DNA of 64,000 nucleotides from Planctomycetota bacterium (GTDB lineage: Bacteria > Planctomycetota > JAJSAM01). Position 1 is the first letter of the stretch; every line of letters starts with the position of its first letter. The stretch covers positions 111,048 through 175,047 of the forward strand of contig JAJSAM010000026.1 of the NCBI GenBank assembly GCA_024274785.1. The letters are read 5' to 3'. Below, piece by piece: positions 48,398 to 59,787 of this stretch. The position numbers and the translations under genes were made by a program. A model generated the notes under the pieces. That model made no database searches. It was not told the origin of the DNA and saw only the letters and a program-made list of their open reading frames with translations.

Positions 48398-50470
48398 ATG
48401 AATGTCGATCTCGAAACCGCGGTCCAGTATCTGAAGGGGGTGGGACCCCGCAGAGCCCAGGCCCTCAAGGCGCTGGGTGTCGTGACGGTGGGCGATCTGC
48501 TGCGGCACTATCCCCGTCGTCACGAGGACCGCAGCAGCTTCCGGGAGATCGGGTCCCTGAGAAAGGGAGACACCGTGACCGTGGCCGGCGTGGTCGGGGG
48601 CGTTGCCTTCCGGCGCCTTCGCGGAAGGCTCTCCCTCGTGACGGTCACGGTGTTCGACGACAGCGGCAGTGTGGATCTCCTTTACTGGAATCAGCCCTGG
48701 CGCCGGGAGCAGTTCGGGGAGGGGCTCGAGGTTGTGGTCACCGGCCGGGTCGGCTGGCGCAAGGGCGCGCAGATCACGAGCCCGGAGGCGGAAATCCTCT
48801 CCGACGAAGAGGGGGAAGAGCCGATTCACACCGGGCGGATCGTTCCGATCTATCCCCTGACCAGGGGCATCACCGGCGGGGTGATGCGGCGGATGATCTA
48901 CAACGCGGTGCAGCATGCGGGCCACCTCGTGCGGGACGTTTTCCCCCCCGAGTTTCTGGCTTCGCGGTCGCTGATCACCCTGCCGGAGGCCATCCGTCGG
49001 ATCCACTATCCGGGCCGTGAAGCGGAACTCGAGGGTGCTCGTCGCCGCCTGAAGTACGATGAGCTCTTCCTGATGCAGGTCGCTCTCGCGGTTCGCCGCC
49101 GGCTGGCCCGGGCAGAGGGGACCGGCGCCGTCTTCAAGTGGAATGCGGAGATCGATGAGCGGATCCGCGCACGCTTCCCGTTCACACTGACCGGCGCGCA
49201 GGACCGGGCCGTCACCGAAATCGTGAGCGACCTCCGGGACGGCCGCCCCATGACCCGCCTCCTCCAGGGGGACGTGGGATCGGGGAAGACGGCGGTGGCG
49301 CTCTACGCGATCCTTCTGGCGGTGGCGAATGGTCGCCAGGCCGCGGTGATGGCGCCCACCGAGATCCTCGCCCAGCAGCATTTCCGGACGTTTTCCGGCT
49401 ATCTCCGCGATTCCCGCGTGCGTTTCGAACTCCTCATGGGAAAGCTCCCCGCAAAAAGCCGCCGGGAGATTCTCAAAGGGCTCGCGGACGGGGCTGTTCA
49501 TGTCGTGGTGGGGACTCATGCGCTTATCCAGAGGGACGTGGAATTCGCCGATCTCGGTCTGGTCGTGGTGGACGAGCAGCATCGATTCGGCGTGCTGCAG
49601 CGGGCCGGCCTGACGTGGAAGGGCCGGCGTCCCGATGCGCTTTTCATGACCGCCACTCCCATTCCCCGCACCCTGACGATGACCGCGTTCGGCGATCTCG
49701 ACGTGTCGGTGATCGACGAGATGCCACCCGGACGCACTCCCCCGGAGACGCTCTGGTTTTCGAGGGGGCGGATCGATGAGGCCTACCGCTACATCCGGCG
49801 TGAGGTCCGGGCGGGACGGCAGGTCTTCTTCGTGTTTCCGCTGGTCGAGGAATCCGAGGAGATGCCGCTCAAGGCCGTCACCGTGGAGGTGGAGCGGCTG
49901 CGGGCGGAGATCTTCCCGGGAATCTCGATCGGCCTCGTCCACGGGAGGCTGAAGCGGGAGGAGAAGGAAAAGGCGATGCGGCGGTTCCGGGAAGGCCAGG
50001 ACCGGATCCTCGTGGCGACGACGGTCGTGGAGGTCGGCATCGACGTGCCGAATGCCACCCTGATGGTGATCGAGCATGCCGAGCGTTACGGGCTCTCCCA
50101 ACTGCACCAGCTGCGCGGCCGCATCGGGAGGGGCGGTGGGCGGAGCACCCTGCTTCTGCTCGGTGACCCGACCACCGAGGATGGGGAGAAACGGCTTGCC
50201 ATGATGACGAAAACGTCCGACGGTTTCCGAATCGCGGAGGAGGATCTGCGCCTTCGCGGACCCGGAGAGATCCTCGGCACGCGGCAACACGGCCTCCCGG
50301 ACCTGAAGATCGCCGACATCCTCGAAGACCAGGCCCTGCTCCGGGAGGCGCGGACCGATGCGTTCGAGCTCATCCGGGAAGATCCCGCTCTGGCGGCGGT
50401 TCCGGGTGCCGAAGTGAAGAAACTGCTTCTCCGGGATTACGGGGAGCGTCTCGGGCTCGGTTCCGTATGA
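48398..50470 (+). CDS. recG: ATP-dependent DNA helicase RecG
   Basis: RecG reverses stalled forks and processes branched DNA. The 690-residue protein has the wedge domain (about 45-140) and two helicase lobes: GDVGSGKTAVALYA (Walker A), APTEILAQQH, VVDEQHRFGVLQR (Walker B), TATPIPRTL, then VEVGIDVPNATLMVIEHAER and QLHQLRGRIGRGG. The start at 48398 (MNVDLETAVQYLKGVGP) is chosen as the family N-terminus with AGG about 10 bases upstream; ATG 48392 and GTG 48371 are in frame. Confidence 0.94.
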   Translation: MNVDLETAVQYLKGVGPRRAQALKALGVVTVGDLLRHYPRRHEDRSSFREIGSLRKGDTVTVAGVVGGVAFRRLRGRLSLVTVTVFDDSGSVDLLYWNQPWRREQFGEGLEVVVTGRVGWRKGAQITSPEAEILSDEEGEEPIHTGRIVPIYPLTRGITGGVMRRMIYNAVQHAGHLVRDVFPPEFLASRSLITLPEAIRRIHYPGREAELEGARRRLKYDELFLMQVALAVRRRLARAEGTGAVFKWNAEIDERIRARFPFTLTGAQDRAVTEIVSDLRDGRPMTRLLQGDVGSGKTAVALYAILLAVANGRQAAVMAPTEILAQQHFRTFSGYLRDSRVRFELLMGKLPAKSRREILKGLADGAVHVVVGTHALIQRDVEFADLGLVVVDEQHRFGVLQRAGLTWKGRRPDALFMTATPIPRTLTMTAFGDLDVSVIDEMPPGRTPPETLWFSRGRIDEAYRYIRREVRAGRQVFFVFPLVEESEEMPLKAVTVEVERLRAEIFPGISIGLVHGRLKREEKEKAMRRFREGQDRILVATTVVEVGIDVPNATLMVIEHAERYGLSQLHQLRGRIGRGGGRSTLLLLGDPTTEDGEKRLAMMTKTSDGFRIAEEDLRLRGPGEILGTRQHGLPDLKIADILEDQALLREARTDAFELIREDPALAAVPGAEVKKLLLRDYGERLGLGSV

Positions 50471-50572
50471 CAGCGCGATGACGACCTTTGTGACTACTCT
50501 CTCCGAGGAAGATCTGTCCCCCCCCGCGGTTACCATTCCGTGGTCCGGTCCGATACGGCCGGGAGGCGCCAA

Positions 50573-53500
50573 ATGTCTGCTCTGAAAAGCACATCCTTCG
50601 TTGTCGGCCTCATCCTGCTTCTCGCGAGCGCCGGGTTCGCGCAGGAGCGGGTGCCCGGCGTGCCGATTCCACGCGGGAAGGACGGCGTCAGGATGAAGCC
50701 GCCGCCGCCGCGGGAGACGAAGAGGCACACCGGCGAGCCGGCTGCCGCAGATGAGCCCGCGGTTCCGGAGGATCCCTTCGACGCCGCGGTGGCTGCGCTT
50801 GCCGGTTGGCCGGACACCGAGTCGCGGGAGGCGGCGGCCAATCTCGCACTGTATGGTCCGGAAGGGGAGCCGCTCCTGATCGACGCGCTGAAGACGGCGG
50901 AAGCGGGCACCGCCGCGGGCCTCTGCTTCGTCCTCGGCGAAATCGGCGGAGACGCCGCCCTCGCGGCGATTCAGGCCGTGGCGGCACGCCCGACGATGGC
51001 CGAACACCTGAAGGTCGTGTTCGACGCACTCGGGAAACTCGACAGTTCGAGCGCCACGCGGCGAATCCTTCCGTTCCTCCGGCACCCCAAGCGGTCGGCC
51101 CGCAACGCGGCGGAATCGTGGCTCTCGGACCACATGGACCCCTCGATGAGAGGGCGTCTCGCGGCGCTGCTCAGGGACGGCAGCCGCGGTGCGAGGCTCT
51201 CCTCCCTTCGCCTCCTCGAGCGACTCGACCCCGAGTACGCAGGTCAGACGGCTTTCGGGCTCCTCGGCGACTCCGCGCCGGAGGTGGCCCGGGCCGCGGT
51301 GGACATCGTCGCGGGACGCTCCGACGATGCGACCATCGCCCGGTTGAACCGGATGGTGACCGGCAGAGAGAAGAGGCCTTCCGCATACTCACTTCTGGCA
51401 CTGGCATTGATCCATGTCCAGGACGGCGAGTTGCCCTATGACCGCGCGCTGATCCCTCATCTCCTCGGCGGGCTGGGCCTGCGCTCCAACGAGAAACTCG
51501 CCCGGGGAGCGGCTCCCATCGCCCTGGCGGATATCGGGTACGCCTGGGAGATCCCGGAGGTGGATGCGGTGCTCGACGACGAGGTCGTCAGCGTTCTGCT
51601 CGACACGCTGGGGGGGCCGTCCTACTTCATCGACTTCGGCTCCTTCGCCGAGGCGGCACGGGATCGCTTCGGCCGACTCACCGGCATCCAGGATCGTCGG
51701 CCGGTTCCCGCACTCTGGAAGTGGTGGAAGGAGCACCGGAAGGGATTCACCGCCCGGCGCGCGCTGCGGTCCATCGATGCGGATGATCCCGGCGAATTCC
51801 GGGTGCGCGCGGTCAGCAGCATGGAACCGGCCCTTCCCACCACGCTCTTCTCCACGGTGACGAAGGACGCGGTGGGACCGGACACGCTCGGTATCGGTTT
51901 CGTCTACCTGCTGCCGAAAGAAGCCTCCGACCTGATCACGCTGATGACCCGGCATCTCCTCCCGCTTCCCGATTCCGGGGTGGTGAATCCCGGCCTCTTC
52001 CCGGGAGCCGGCGGCCCGGGAGGGCGGGGAATGGGGCCGTCGATCATCATCACTGTCTCCGTGTCCAAGCGTTCCCGTACCCTCGTCGGCCGGCGCGGGG
52101 CGGTGCCGGACGGAGTGCTGGTGGTACTGAAGCGCCTGCGTGAGCTCCGGGAGTTCTACTCCTGGCAGCGCTACTGGGACCGGCAGGCGTACCCGCGTTA
52201 CGATGACTTCATCGCCGCCCAGGCCGAGTTCTTCGCCGGCAATCCGGGGCCGGAGCAGCGAATGGAGCGGATGAAGTCGATCGTCATCTCCTCTCTCGAC
52301 GACCTCGTGACGGACACGGAACGTACCGCTGCCGTCGAGCTCCTGGTGGGCCTGGCTCCGGCCGTCAACGATACCGATGCCTACAATCTCGCGATCCAGC
52401 TGGAGGCATCCCCTGCCGTGAACCCGTTCGTGGAGCGGGTCATCGAGGTCCTGATTGCGGCAAAGAAGCCCCTCGTCCTTCCGATTCTCGCGAGTTGGTT
52501 CGAAAACCAGCCGGGGGAGCGTCCGCGCGCCCTGTTCGTCGCGGCTCTCGCGAGTTTCGGTGCTTCGGAACTGAGTCGCGCCGCGAACTCGGATCGGGTC
52601 TACCTGCGCCGGGCTTCGATGCGCGCGGCCGGTGATGTGCTGACGGGTTCGGAACTCGTCACGGTGCTCATGAAGGGCGTTGCGGACAAGTCTCCCGCCG
52701 TGCGCCAGTCGGCGCTCCGGGCCTTCGGCCGGTCGGGGCTCGCCGAGGCCATGCCGGTGCTCAAGGCCGGACTCATGGACCCGGATCCCGAGGTGACGTA
52801 TGCCGCCATCGAGGCCCTCGGCCTGCTCGGGAGGGAGGAGTGCGTCCCGTTGCTGTCCATCGAGCTGATGTCCGACGACAAGGCTCGCCAGGTCGCCGCG
52901 GTCCGGGCGCTCTGCGCCACCGGCCTGCGTTCGGCGCTGATGCCGATCATCGGGATCCTTCGAAACGAGGAGTCGCAACTGCTCCGGGGAGTGGCCGCGC
53001 GCGAAATCGTCAAGTTTGGAGAGAAGGCGCTCGGCGGGCTCTCCGCCCTGTCGATGGATCCTTCCATGGGGCCGGAGGTGCGATCCCTGGCGATCGAGTC
53101 GCTCGTGCGGATCGGTGGCGATAACGTGGCGGCGATCCTCGAAGCGCTGCTCGGCGACCAGGAGGCGAGTGTGGCGGATGCCGCGGCCTATGCCCTGGCG
53201 GCCCGGGCGCGGAAAGTCGCGGCGCCGCGGCTGCTCGACGCTCTGGAGAAGGAGCGCAATCCGGTGCGGACGATCGCCGCACTGGAGCTCTTGTCGTGTC
53301 AGAGTTTCCCCACCGCCCGCGCCGAGGAGCTGCCGGCGATCTATCGTGGCTGGTGGAGCGAACACGAATCTGAGCCGGCGTCCGCCTGGTTCGCCAGCGC
53401 GCTGCAGAGCCGCGAGTACGACGATCCGGTGCTCGGAAGGCTTGCCTCGGGCCAGCCGCCGATGGACCTGGTTCCGGTGCTGACCCGGGCGCTCGCCGAC

Positions 53501-53644
53501 GGAGACTGGTTTATCCGGGCCAATGCCAATCTCTGGCTCAGGCGCATCACTCTCGAGGAATTCGGCGAGATCACCCGGTTTTCCACACCGGTCGAGATCC
53601 GCGCGGTGCAGGCCCGGTGGCGCGTCTGGTGGGAGGACCGGTGA
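50573..53644 (+). CDS. Large exported HEAT-repeat protein
   Basis: The 1023-residue product has a signal peptide (about 1-24), a Pro-rich linker (to about 75) and then a solenoid of HEAT/PBS-like helical repeats over most of its length (for example GLCFVLGEIGGDAALAAIQA, AVRQSALRAFGRSGLAEAMP and ARQVAAVRALCATGLRSAL). A stretch around 430-500 is less regular. Such solenoids act as protein-binding platforms. GGGAGG lies 6 bases before the ATG at 50573. The stop overlaps the GTG start of a lytic transglycosylase, which suggests an envelope function. Confidence 0.8.
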   Translation: MSALKSTSFVVGLILLLASAGFAQERVPGVPIPRGKDGVRMKPPPPRETKRHTGEPAAADEPAVPEDPFDAAVAALAGWPDTESREAAANLALYGPEGEPLLIDALKTAEAGTAAGLCFVLGEIGGDAALAAIQAVAARPTMAEHLKVVFDALGKLDSSSATRRILPFLRHPKRSARNAAESWLSDHMDPSMRGRLAALLRDGSRGARLSSLRLLERLDPEYAGQTAFGLLGDSAPEVARAAVDIVAGRSDDATIARLNRMVTGREKRPSAYSLLALALIHVQDGELPYDRALIPHLLGGLGLRSNEKLARGAAPIALADIGYAWEIPEVDAVLDDEVVSVLLDTLGGPSYFIDFGSFAEAARDRFGRLTGIQDRRPVPALWKWWKEHRKGFTARRALRSIDADDPGEFRVRAVSSMEPALPTTLFSTVTKDAVGPDTLGIGFVYLLPKEASDLITLMTRHLLPLPDSGVVNPGLFPGAGGPGGRGMGPSIIITVSVSKRSRTLVGRRGAVPDGVLVVLKRLRELREFYSWQRYWDRQAYPRYDDFIAAQAEFFAGNPGPEQRMERMKSIVISSLDDLVTDTERTAAVELLVGLAPAVNDTDAYNLAIQLEASPAVNPFVERVIEVLIAAKKPLVLPILASWFENQPGERPRALFVAALASFGASELSRAANSDRVYLRRASMRAAGDVLTGSELVTVLMKGVADKSPAVRQSALRAFGRSGLAEAMPVLKAGLMDPDPEVTYAAIEALGLLGREECVPLLSIELMSDDKARQVAAVRALCATGLRSALMPIIGILRNEESQLLRGVAAREIVKFGEKALGGLSALSMDPSMGPEVRSLAIESLVRIGGDNVAAILEALLGDQEASVADAAAYALAARARKVAAPRLLDALEKERNPVRTIAALELLSCQSFPTARAEELPAIYRGWWSEHESEPASAWFASALQSREYDDPVLGRLASGQPPMDLVPVLTRALADGDWFIRANANLWLRRITLEEFGEITRFSTPVEIRAVQARWRVWWEDR

Positions 53645-54225
53645 GGAGACAGAAGCGACTGTTTCTCGCGCTTCTCATCCTGATCGCCCTTCCCGGGCTC
53701 TTTCTGCTCGTTCGTGACCTCTTCCGTCCGGACCGGGACGAAGTCGTCGCTCGCGCGCGCACCTGGCATCCCATCGTGGCGCGCGCCGCCGGCCGATTCG
53801 ATCTCGACCCCGCGCTGATCCTGGCCGTTATCGCCGTGGAAAGCAAGGGAGACCCCGATGCGCGCGGTAGCGCCGGTGAGCGGGGGCTCATGCAACTCAT
53901 GCCCGCCACCGCGATCGAGGAAGCCGGATTCCTGGGATTCCCGGAACCCGCCGAGGTGGATCTTTTTGATCCGGAGACGAACATTACGCTGGGGGCGGCG
54001 TATCTTCGGAAGCAGCTCTACCGGTTCACGCGTCCATCGCTGGCCCTGGCCGCCTACAACGCCGGACCGGCGCGTTTGCAGGGCTGGCTCGACGGAAGCC
54101 CGGACCTCGATCCGGACGAGGTGATTGCAACGAAGGCTTTTCCGGGGACGCGAGCATACGTCGCCAACGTATTGGGGTATCGAGACCTGATCGCCGCCCG
54201 GTTTGAGAGGAAGAAAAAGGAATGA
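53641..54225 (+). CDS. Membrane-anchored lytic transglycosylase (SLT type)
   Basis: This wall enzyme cleaves glycan strands with formation of anhydro-muramic acid. The 194-residue product has an N-terminal membrane anchor or uncleaved signal (about 7-24) and an SLT domain with the catalytic Glu67 in AVESKGDPDARGSAGERG, LMQLMPATA, and SLALAAYNAGPARLQGWL near residue 140. GTG start overlapping the previous stop; the stop overlaps the next ATG, so the three envelope genes are co-translated. Confidence 0.88.
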   Translation: MRRQKRLFLALLILIALPGLFLLVRDLFRPDRDEVVARARTWHPIVARAAGRFDLDPALILAVIAVESKGDPDARGSAGERGLMQLMPATAIEEAGFLGFPEPAEVDLFDPETNITLGAAYLRKQLYRFTRPSLALAAYNAGPARLQGWLDGSPDLDPDEVIATKAFPGTRAYVANVLGYRDLIAARFERKKKE

Positions 54226-55607
54226 CCTGCCCGAAACGGCTTCTTTGCCTGCTGACCCTGTTCGCGATGTTGGTGGCGCTTCCGATCTCCCGCGCCCATG
54301 CCGGAGATGACGATCCCGTCGCGCCTGAAGCAGAGCCCCGGACGCTCACGCCGGACGAGGCCGCCTCCCTCGCGCTCGTCGATGAGATTGCGCTGGAGGT
54401 GGAGGAGATCCGGGGGCTTCGGTTCAGGGAGAAGTTCAAGCGCAAGATCATCTCCCCCGATGAGATCCGGGAGCTCGTGATCCAGATGGCGAAGGAGGAG
54501 ATGCCGGCGGAGCTCCTCGAGAACACCAGTCGCCTCTGGTCCCGACTGGGCTTTTTCGCCCCGGGACTCGACATCATGGAGTGCATGATGCAGTTCCTCG
54601 AGGCCGGCGCGCTCGGGCTCTACGATGACCAGACCAAGACGCTCTACCTGCTCGAGGGGTTCTCTCCGGACGGAGCCCGGCCGGTTATTTTTCATGAGCT
54701 GATTCACGCACTCGAGGACCAGCACATCGGTCTCGGCATCATGAGGGAGCGCGCGCTCGAAGACTCGGACCGGGGCAGCGCGGCCCAGGCCGTGGTCGAG
54801 GGCACCGCCAGCTACTTCACGGAGATCTACCTCAAGCGGCATCCGCAGTTCAAGGCGGCCATGGAAGCCGACGCCATGAAGAAGATGGCGGAGCAGGTCC
54901 GGATGATCATGGAGGTCCCGAGCGTCCTGATTCTGTCCAGCGCCCTCTTCCCGTACGGCAACGCGCCGCGGTGGGTGCGGGTGGTGACCGGTGGCGACCT
55001 CGACAAGATCACCGCCCTCTACGACGACATCCCGGTGTCCACGGAGCAGGTTCTCCACCCGAAGAAGTACGGGGTCGATTTCCCGTATCGGATCGTCCCC
55101 GGAGAGGTCGGCGACCAGCTTCCGGCGGGGTGGAGCCGGGCTCACCAGGATTCCCTCGGTGAACTCCACGTGGGGCTGCTCATGAACGAGTTCGAGGGCG
55201 GACCCGCACCGATGAAGATCATGCGGGCCGCGGACATGCTCGGCACCAGCATCTTCTTCCGGGGCCGGACGCGCCAGGTGTCGAAGGGCTGGGACGGGGA
55301 CCAGGTGGTCAGCTACCACGGGCCGAACCAGGAGACCGCACTCCTCTGGGCGAGCCGCTGGGATACCCCGGAGGACGCGCGGGAATTCGAAATCGCCTAT
55401 CTGAAGGCCTGTCGTGAGGTAAAGATCAAGAACCTGCCCGAGGATCAGCAGGCCTTCTACAGCGTCCGCCGCGGCGACCGGGTGGTGATCGCCGAGGGTT
55501 TCCCCCGGGACCTGAACGCGCGGATGGCGATGCTCGGAATGGACCGGACCACGTTCACTCCCGACGAGCGGGACAGGGCGGATGTGGAGGCAGCGGCAGG
55601 AAAGTAG
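54222..55607 (+). CDS. Exported HExxH metallopeptidase-like protein
   Basis: The 461-residue product has a signal peptide (about 1-27, cleavage after SRAHA). A zinc-protease motif FHELIHALEDQH (His158, Glu159, His162) is followed 31 residues later by Glu193 in VVEGTASYFTE, the spacing of gluzincin-type peptidases. Other members of this loosely defined family are secreted and uncharacterised. It is coupled to the lytic transglycosylase and the HEAT-repeat gene. Confidence 0.72.
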   Translation: MTCPKRLLCLLTLFAMLVALPISRAHAGDDDPVAPEAEPRTLTPDEAASLALVDEIALEVEEIRGLRFREKFKRKIISPDEIRELVIQMAKEEMPAELLENTSRLWSRLGFFAPGLDIMECMMQFLEAGALGLYDDQTKTLYLLEGFSPDGARPVIFHELIHALEDQHIGLGIMRERALEDSDRGSAAQAVVEGTASYFTEIYLKRHPQFKAAMEADAMKKMAEQVRMIMEVPSVLILSSALFPYGNAPRWVRVVTGGDLDKITALYDDIPVSTEQVLHPKKYGVDFPYRIVPGEVGDQLPAGWSRAHQDSLGELHVGLLMNEFEGGPAPMKIMRAADMLGTSIFFRGRTRQVSKGWDGDQVVSYHGPNQETALLWASRWDTPEDAREFEIAYLKACREVKIKNLPEDQQAFYSVRRGDRVVIAEGFPRDLNARMAMLGMDRTTFTPDERDRADVEAAAGK

Positions 55608-55617
55608 CCGCATTCCC

Positions 55618-55656
55618 GAGGGGGCGGTCGCCGTGCGCGCATGGCGGCCGCCCCTC
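55618..55656. terminator. Stem-loop between convergent genes
   Basis: Arms GAGGGGGCGGTCGCC (55618-55632) and GGCGGCCGCCCCTC (55643-55656) pair with one bulge and one wobble around a 10-base loop. It lies between the ends of the metallopeptidase-like gene (plus) and rho (minus) and could stop transcription from both sides; no T-run is visible. Confidence 0.5.
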
Positions 55657-55747
55657 CGTTGCGGGTTCGCGTCACGCCCAGCCCGCATTTTTCAAGCCCG
55701 CTCACGATCTGAGGGGCGGCCGGGGCATTGTCCGCGCCGCGCTGGTC

Positions 55748-57403
<1,656 letters not shown>

Positions 57404-57417
57404 GGGGAATCTCTCCT

Positions 57418-58032
57418 TCAGCCTTCTGCTCGTTTCCGCTGTGCCAGAAGCTCCCCATGGAGTTTCTCGACACTACCTCTCAGTTCCGCGAGGGAACCGT
57501 CGTTTACGATGACCAGCACCGCTTGGCGCCGCTTGACTTCGAGGGAAGCCTGGCGGCTTTCCCGAAGCGCATGCTCCTCGGCGGTCCATCCACTGCGTCG
57601 CGCCGCGCGGCTCCGCCGGATCGACTCCGGCGACTGCACGTACACGAGCACGTCGACGATCCGCTCGAGTTCTCCCTCGAGGATCAAGGGAGCGTCGAGC
57701 ACCACCAACTGCTCCGTCGCCGTTCTGATCTCCGCGCTGATCCGTTCCCGGATCAGGGGGTGGACCATCGCGTTCAGTTTCGAAAGCGCCTGATCGTCCG
57801 CGAACACGATCTCCCCGACCTTCCGCCTTGAAACGCCTCCGCCCGCATCGAGGATCGCCGATCCGAATTCCTCTGCCAGGCGTCGTCTGACCTCGGGCCG
57901 CTCGAGGATTTCATGGGCGATCCGATCCGCATCGACCACTCTGGCCCCGAGGTGCCGGAGGAGACCGGCCACGGTGCTCTTGCCGGAGGCGATGCCTCCC
58001 AGCAGGCCGATAATGACGGGAACACGCTTCAT
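57418..58032 (-). CDS. coaE: Dephospho-CoA kinase
   Basis: CoaE catalyses the last step of coenzyme A synthesis. The 204-residue protein has the P-loop [12 protein letters not shown] (9-20), [12 protein letters not shown], the VHPLIRERI motif and [12 protein letters not shown]. It lies 14 bases upstream of rho on the same strand, a common arrangement. The 300-base gap on its other side contains only the promoter at 58198 and nothing else recognised. Confidence 0.93.
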   Translation of the reverse strand: MKRVPVIIGLLGGIASGKSTVAGLLRHLGARVVDADRIAHEILERPEVRRRLAEEFGSAILDAGGGVSRRKVGEIVFADDQALSKLNAMVHPLIRERISAEIRTATEQLVVLDAPLILEGELERIVDVLVYVQSPESIRRSRAARRSGWTAEEHALRESRQASLEVKRRQAVLVIVNDGSLAELRGSVEKLHGELLAQRKRAEG

Positions 58033-58197
58033 GGATCCGTCAAGCCGCAGAGGGGGAAAAATAAGGGGACAGCGAACGGGGAACGCGGCCCCGATCCGGA
58101 CCGCGCCGGGACGGTATCACCACGGCCGTATCTCTGTCAAGCCCTTTCGCCGTCATCGGTTGAACGCAGATAGAGTTGCGCCACGCGCCTTTTTCGG

Positions 58198-58226
58198 TTG
58201 ACACTCAAGAGGGCACCGAAAAGAAT
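58198..58226 (+). promoter_or_regulatory. Sigma-70-type promoter of the coiled-coil/BRCT-like gene
   Basis: A perfect TTGACA (58198-58203) is followed after 17 bases by AAGAAT (58221-58226, four of six). The preceding ACGCGCCTTTTTCGG matches the sequence in front of the promoter at 38390, so the two paralogous genes appear to share promoter design. The leader would be about 100 bases. Confidence 0.65.
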
Positions 58227-58333
58227 ATCGACGCTTGAATTGGGATGATCGGGCGGGCCGCCGCTTCGCTCGAGGAGGTACCGTTCCCGGCGAGGGGACG
58301 GACTGGGCATTTTTGATTGGAAGGAGAAGCCGG

Positions 58334-59686
58334 ATGCGCAGGTTGGAGCGAGGCGCGTCATACGTCCCCCTCATCATCGTGATAGTTCTCCTCATCGTGG
58401 CGGTGTTCTGGGCGTGGATCAAGACGGACGAGTCCGAGCAGTTGCTCAAGCAGAACCGTACTCTGCAGGCAGAGCTCGAGGTCAAGACGGATCTGGCCTC
58501 GGCCCGCGGGAGCTACCTCCTGCAGAATCTGTCTCCCGAGGTCGGCTTTGCAGTGGTGGACGGGGTCTCCGTAGACCGTCAGGGAAAAGTGATCCCGAGC
58601 GAATACGGGTCCGACTACCTGAAGGTCGAGAACTTCGTCGTCACCAAGATCAATGATCTGAAAGAACGGTACAAGCGCACCTTCGACAAGGGCATCTATA
58701 CCGAGGATTCGAACGGCGGCTTCGCCCGTGAAGACGGGGACAAGATCGAGGTTCGCTACGTGCGCGTCGCCAACATGCCGAGCGAAGCGACCCTCGAGGA
58801 GCTCTACGGGCTCATGGACGGTGCGATGCAGCGCATGCTGGCCGATGTCAGCCGCTACGTGGCTCTCGTACAGCAGGAGAAGCAGCGCTTCGACGCACAG
58901 AAGACCGAGTTCGACAACACCATCGCCGACAAGGACACCACGATCTCCGACAAGGGGCGTGACTACGAGACGCTGCGCCAGAGCGCGGCCTCCCGCGATG
59001 AGGAGCTCAGCAACGAGATCCGCACCCTCCAGGACCAGGTTCGCGAGGCTGAGGAAAAATACGATGTCGAGGTCAAGGCTCGACGGGATGAGGTCTCCGG
59101 GCTTCGCAACCAGCTTCTCGCAGCCGAGCAGGACGTTCGCAAGGCCAAGCGCCTGAAGGACATGCGCGAGCGCCCGATCGGCCCGGACGGCGAAATTCTC
59201 GCCGCCACCGATGCCGGCGGCCTCGTGGTTCTGAACCGGGGCAAGGACGCCCACATGATCCCGGGCCTGACCTTTACCGTTTTCAATTACGGCAAGGGCG
59301 CGGTCAAGGTCGGCAAGGGTGCGATCGTGGTGATCGAGGTCGGGAAGAGCACCTCCACCGCGCGCATCGTCGAGACCGTGAATCGGATGCGCCCGATCGT
59401 CGAGGGTGACCTCTTCGAGAGCGCGGCCTACAACCCGAACGAGGTCATGCACTTCTACCTGCTCGGCCGGTTCAAGAAGTACGGCCGGTCCGACGCCGCG
59501 AAGCGGCTCGAACAGCTCGGCGCCGCGGTCGACCCCCGGGTCGGCATCGAGACGCACTACCTCGTGCTCGGCGCCCCCGAGACCGAGGACGAGAACCTCC
59601 GTGACACCGACGCCTACAAGCAGGCCATTGAGCTCGGCGTCAAGGTCATCACCGAGGCGCAACTCGGCACGTTCATGAATTACTGA
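58334..59686 (+). CDS. Membrane-anchored coiled-coil protein with C-terminal BRCT-like domain
   Basis: The 450-residue product has an N-terminal anchor (about 10-29, YVPLIIVIVLLIVAVFW), a helical/coiled-coil region (about 30-280, broken around 65-150), a beta-rich domain (about 290-355, GGLVVLNRGKDAHMIPGLTF) shared with the protein at 38502, and a C-terminal segment (about 370-450) with the BRCT pattern: FYLLGRFKKYGRSDAAKRLE, THYLVLGAP and AYKQAIELGVKVITEAQLG. AAGGAG lies 7 bases before the ATG. The basic N-terminus predicts that the coil and BRCT-like part face the periplasm, which would be exceptional. Confidence 0.75.
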   Translation: MRRLERGASYVPLIIVIVLLIVAVFWAWIKTDESEQLLKQNRTLQAELEVKTDLASARGSYLLQNLSPEVGFAVVDGVSVDRQGKVIPSEYGSDYLKVENFVVTKINDLKERYKRTFDKGIYTEDSNGGFAREDGDKIEVRYVRVANMPSEATLEELYGLMDGAMQRMLADVSRYVALVQQEKQRFDAQKTEFDNTIADKDTTISDKGRDYETLRQSAASRDEELSNEIRTLQDQVREAEEKYDVEVKARRDEVSGLRNQLLAAEQDVRKAKRLKDMRERPIGPDGEILAATDAGGLVVLNRGKDAHMIPGLTFTVFNYGKGAVKVGKGAIVVIEVGKSTSTARIVETVNRMRPIVEGDLFESAAYNPNEVMHFYLLGRFKKYGRSDAAKRLEQLGAAVDPRVGIETHYLVLGAPETEDENLRDTDAYKQAIELGVKVITEAQLGTFMNY

Positions 59687-59747
59687 TCACGTCCGCGCCG
59701 GGGAGCCCGATCGGGTAAACCCGGCGCCGCCTGACATGACTGACCAC

Positions 59748-59786
59748 GGTCGGCCCGCGCGATCCCGTGCGGGCCGGCCTTTTTTT
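59748..59786 (+). terminator. Strong intrinsic terminator
   Basis: A 14-base-pair GC-rich stem (arms 59748-59761 and 59766-59779, two G-U pairs) is followed directly by seven T residues. A second hairpin (GCGCCGGG/CCCGGCGC, 59695-59727) stands just before it. It ends the coiled-coil/BRCT-like transcript and lies immediately in front of the first possible tatC start. Confidence 0.9.
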
Positions 59787-59787
59787 C

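Noticed and set aside
58152..58190. A possible ninth copy of the hairpin repeat (TCATCGGTTGAACGCAGAT, then GTTGCGCCACGCGCC)
   Set aside because: Some similarity to the apical core exists, but it has several gaps and mismatches, no arms pair, and the right part is explained by the promoter element shared with 38370-38395.
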